DNA from: Symbiodinium natans
Taxonomy: Eukaryota > Sar > Dinophyceae > Suessiales > Symbiodiniaceae
Assembly: GCA_905221605.1 (NCBI GenBank)
Contig: CAJNDS010002770.1
Coordinates: 240,001-283,491, forward strand
Length of the DNA stretch: 43,491 bases
Direction: 5' to 3'
Under the pieces are notes generated by a model that did no database searches, was not told where the DNA came from, and saw only the letters and a list, made by a program, of their open reading frames with translations. Position 1 is the stretch's first letter, and the number at the start of each line of letters is the position of its first letter. The translations under genes were made by a program, and so were the position numbers. Shown here piece by piece: positions 1 to 43,491 of this stretch.

Positions 1-1180
1 GGGTTTAGGGTTTAGGTCCCTTGCAGCTCTTTCGGCCCCAGACGCCCCAAATCTAAGAGCCTGAGGCCTAATCCCTAGGGAAGCATCTGAAATCCTAAGC
101 CCGTAGCAACAAGCAAGCTGAATCCTAAACCCCAACCCTAAAATACCCTCGAAATACCCTTACCCTAAACCCTAAACCCTAAACCTAAACTAACAGCCAA
201 TAATCCCAACTCCTGTCATTCCGAGGAGCGAAGATTATGGTTCACATACCTCGAAAAGGAATTACAGTAGTAAACACATCTAAAAGCCTGCAAACCTCCC
301 TACACCTGTCAATCCGAGGAGCGAAGAAGAGTCCAGCTGCCAGAGGAATACTGAGGCAGTTGTAGCCTGCGAAGGAGGTTTAGGGTTTAGGGTTTAGGGT
401 TTAGGGTTTAGGGTTTAGGGTTTAGGGTTTAGGGTTCGTCATAGGGACTTCAGGCGGGTTGTACAGGGTTTAGGGGTTTATGGGGTTTGGGGTTTAGGGT
501 TTGTAGGGTCTGTGGTTTAGGGCTTACCGTTTCTGGGGTTTGGGTTTTACAGGGTTTAGAGGGTTTGGGGGTTAGGGTGTAGGGTTTAGGGTTTAGAGGA
601 TTTGGGGTTTAAGGTTTATCGGGTTTGGGGTTTGGGGTTTGGGGTTTGGGGTTTGGGGTTTGGGGTTTGGAGTTTAGGGTTCCAGGACTTCCCGAGCCAT
701 CAGACAAGCAATGAAGCATACTCATCACATCTTACGCATGTACGGCGCGAGTGGGCGACAGCCATGCCGAGAGTAGAGGATTTGAGGTTTAGGGGCAAGG
801 TGCCCTTTCTGATGTAAACTTAAACCCTGAGCCTCCTCCCGGTCCTAGTTCTTCAACCCAAGCCACGCCGCTTCACTGCTTCTGTCAGATTTTAAGTTTC
901 GGGTGGTTCGGGTTTAGAGCGTTGGGGTTGAATCCTGAGCCCGCAGACCTTCAGAATATTAGAGATGGTTTCGGTGCATGTTGAGTTCAAGGTTTCCTAC
1001 AGACTCCAATGCCTCTTGCTGAGCTACAATGAGTTAAAGGGTCCTCCTGGGGTTTACGAGTCTGTGGGAACCCTGAACCCTGAACCCTAAACCCTAAGCC
1101 CTGAAGGTTAAAACTCTGAACCCTAAACCCTAAACCCTGAATTCTAAACCCTTAGCCCCAAACCAATAGCCCGTAGGCGC
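1..1180. repeat. Telomere-like arrays and unassigned sequence left of exon 38
   Basis: TTTAGGG units are clean at 379-436 and degrade into TTTGGGG-type copies at 600-680; CCCTAAA units lie at 1075-1150. A short direct repeat (CCGAGGAGCGAAGA core) occurs near 220 and 312. This is presumably intron of the same gene, with the missing C-terminal exon(s) further left. No gene is supported here. Confidence 0.7.
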
Positions 1181-42028
<40,848 letters not shown>

Positions 42029-43491
42029 CTCACTGCGGGATGCAGGCCTTCTTAGGGTAGTTGCATAGTCCCTTAATATGGGCCTTTCAAAGCGGGTTTA
42101 GGGTTTAGGATTTAGGGTTTAGGGTTTAGGATTTGGGGTTTAGGGTTTAGGGTTTAGGGTTTAGGGTGTAGGATTTAGGGATTAGGGGTTATATACATAG
42201 TCCCTTCATATGCGCCCTCCGAAAAAACCCCATTTCTACCCCTGAAAGACCCTTTAACAGTTAACACCCAACGGCCCATACTTCAGAACCCTTACAGGAA
42301 GGCAAGAGACCATTTAGGGTTTAGGGTTTAGGGTTTAGGGTTTAGGGTTTAGGGTTTAGGGTTTAGGGTTTAGGGTTTAGGGTTTAGGGTATAGGGTTTA
42401 GGGTTTAGGGTTTAGGGTTTAGGGGTTTAGAGATACTAACCATGTAACTAGCCTTGCAAGGCCCGAAAGGCCCCAAAACATCCCAAACCCTTATGGCTTT
42501 AGCGCTCTGCGCTTTTTAGGGGGTTCCCTCCGTCCCCTCCAAACAGTTGAGTTCGGAGGCTCCGACTAGTGTAGGCTTTAGGTAACCCGGGGCCGCCTCC
42601 CCCCCTCGCCCCGAATCAGCAAACGAAAAAGGAGGCAGGGGGATGCCGGCTAAAACCCTAAATTTCTAAACCCTAAACCCTAAACCCTAAATTTCTAAAC
42701 CCTAAACCCTAAATTTCTAAACCCTAAACCCTAAACCCTAAACCCTAAACCCTAAACCCTAAACCCTAAACCCTAAACCCTAAACCCTAAACCCTAAACC
42801 CTAACCCTAAAACCATGCCATGCGCTTCACCCATGAAGCCTAGAAGGCTCGGAGTAGTTTCACACCGGAAGCCGGTCGATTTTCTTTGCCCCTCCCTCGC
42901 ACCCCTCCTTCCCAAAAAACAAATACGGGGGGGCCTACTCTGTGCCGTGGATTAAGCTTAACCCCTAAACTCTTAAACCCTAAAACCCTAAAACCCTAAA
43001 ACCCTAAAACCCTAAAACCCTAAAACCCTAAAACCCTAAAACCCTAAAACCCTAAAACCCTAAAACCCTAAAACCCTAAAACCCTAAACCCTAAACCCTA
43101 AAACCCTAAAACCCTAAAACCCTAAAACCCTAAAACCCTAAAACCCTAAAACCCTAAAACCCTAAACCCTAAACCCTAAACCCTAACCAACCCTAACCAA
43201 GTCTGGGGTGGAGGGGGGGGCTCTCCTATGATTCCTCCTTGGCTGGTAGCTATAAATTAAATTTCGAGGTGCCACATTAAGAAATCCAATGAACCCAAAA
43301 AGGCTAAGGATCCAAAGTTACCCTAAACCCTAAACCCTAAACCCTAAACCCTAAACCCTCTCTTACTATGTATATTTAACCCCTAATGACCTTCGTCGGC
43401 AAATGGTTTTTTTCCACCCGGGGGGGGCCCTAAACCCTGACCCCCTTCGTCGGCAAATGGTTTTTTTTCCACCGGGGGGGGGGGGGCCCTA
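42029..43491. repeat. Right end: telomere-like arrays, no exon recognised
   Basis: TTTAGGG arrays lie at 42098-42180 and 42313-42425. A CCCTAAA array with periodic CCCTAAATTTCTAAA units lies at 42652-42810. A CCCTAAAA octamer array lies at about 42977-43165, and more CCCTAAA at 43320-43360. A 54 bp direct repeat (CTTCGTCGGCAAATGG) starts at 43391 and 43445. Non-repeat stretches at 42470-42640 and 42815-42960 gave no match to a metal-binding domain. This is probably the intron upstream of exon 1. Confidence 0.75.

Noticed and set aside
1-436. True chromosome end at the left edge
   Set aside because: Telomere-like units are interstitial and mixed in both orientations across the whole window; neither edge ends in a long uniform terminal array.
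690-790. Possible C-terminal ATPase exon reading RPLAPYM on the minus strand
   Set aside because: Only a weak resemblance to the last-helix region, no AG acceptor in place, and a stop follows soon after.
602-817. 71-residue open frame with repeated VWGLGFG
   Set aside because: Translation of TTTGGGG/TTTAGGG units; many similar GLGFRV-type frames in the window are the same artefact.
42815-42960. Possible metal-binding-domain exon
   Set aside because: No CxxC or betaalphabeta-fold pattern in any minus-strand frame.

Overview
ORGANISM. The window looks like nuclear DNA of a dinoflagellate. Three things point there. (1) One gene is broken into about 38 tiny exons whose junctions are mostly GC|AG, with some GT|AG and GA|AG, and almost always AG|G at the acceptor; this relaxed splice code is known from dinoflagellates of the Symbiodiniaceae type. 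(2) Plant-type telomere repeats (TTTAGGG / CCCTAAA) are scattered through the whole window. (3) A frame-broken relic near 19.1-19.4 kb resembles an ORF family I associate with dinoflagellate genomes. The species cannot be told from the sequence.

MAIN CONTENT. None of the long ORFs is the real gene. Reading the minus strand across the GC-rich islands between the telomere-like arrays gives, in perfect collinear order from 42.03 kb down to 1.18 kb, the core of a copper-type P1B ATPase (CopA/ATP7 family). The order is: first two transmembrane helices (42.0-39.8 kb); next two helices (38.6-34.9 kb); actuator domain with TGES (34.9-26.2 kb); helices around the CPC metal site (23.6-21.3 kb); loop and phosphorylation site DKTGT (21.0-17.8 kb); nucleotide-binding domain with SEHPLG, PGRG and GNxxWM (16.4-10.1 kb); rest of the P domain with TGDN and GDGVNDAPALA (9.8-2.25 kb); start of the next helix (1.25 kb). 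About 2.0 kb of coding sequence (about 665 residues) occupies about 41 kb, so coding density is near 5%. Exons are 28-91 nt and introns average about 1 kb. The N-terminal metal-binding part lies to the right of the window or was not recognised, and the last helix lies to the left or was not recognised.

INTRONS. Nearly every intron carries TTTAGGG or CCCTAAA arrays, many within 5-60 bp of an exon. The orientation is biased: on the gene strand, introns tend to start with TTTAGGG and end with CCCTAAA. The introns also hold small inverted-repeat elements (three MITE-like families), a fourth dispersed repeat, minisatellites (7 x 112 bp; 2 x 261 bp; 2 x 54 bp), microsatellites, poly-G runs, a candidate DNA transposon at 24.8-25.6 kb, a decayed ORF at 19.1-19.4 kb, an AT-rich open frame on the other strand at 34.9-35.2 kb, and an array-poor 3.6 kb block with long trinucleotide and hexanucleotide repeats inside the largest intron.

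No rRNA, tRNA, CRISPR or bacterial-type operon was seen. Exon limits come from joining family-conserved peptides in frame by eye. They are predictions without transcript support, though phase and family spacing agree across nearly all junctions.
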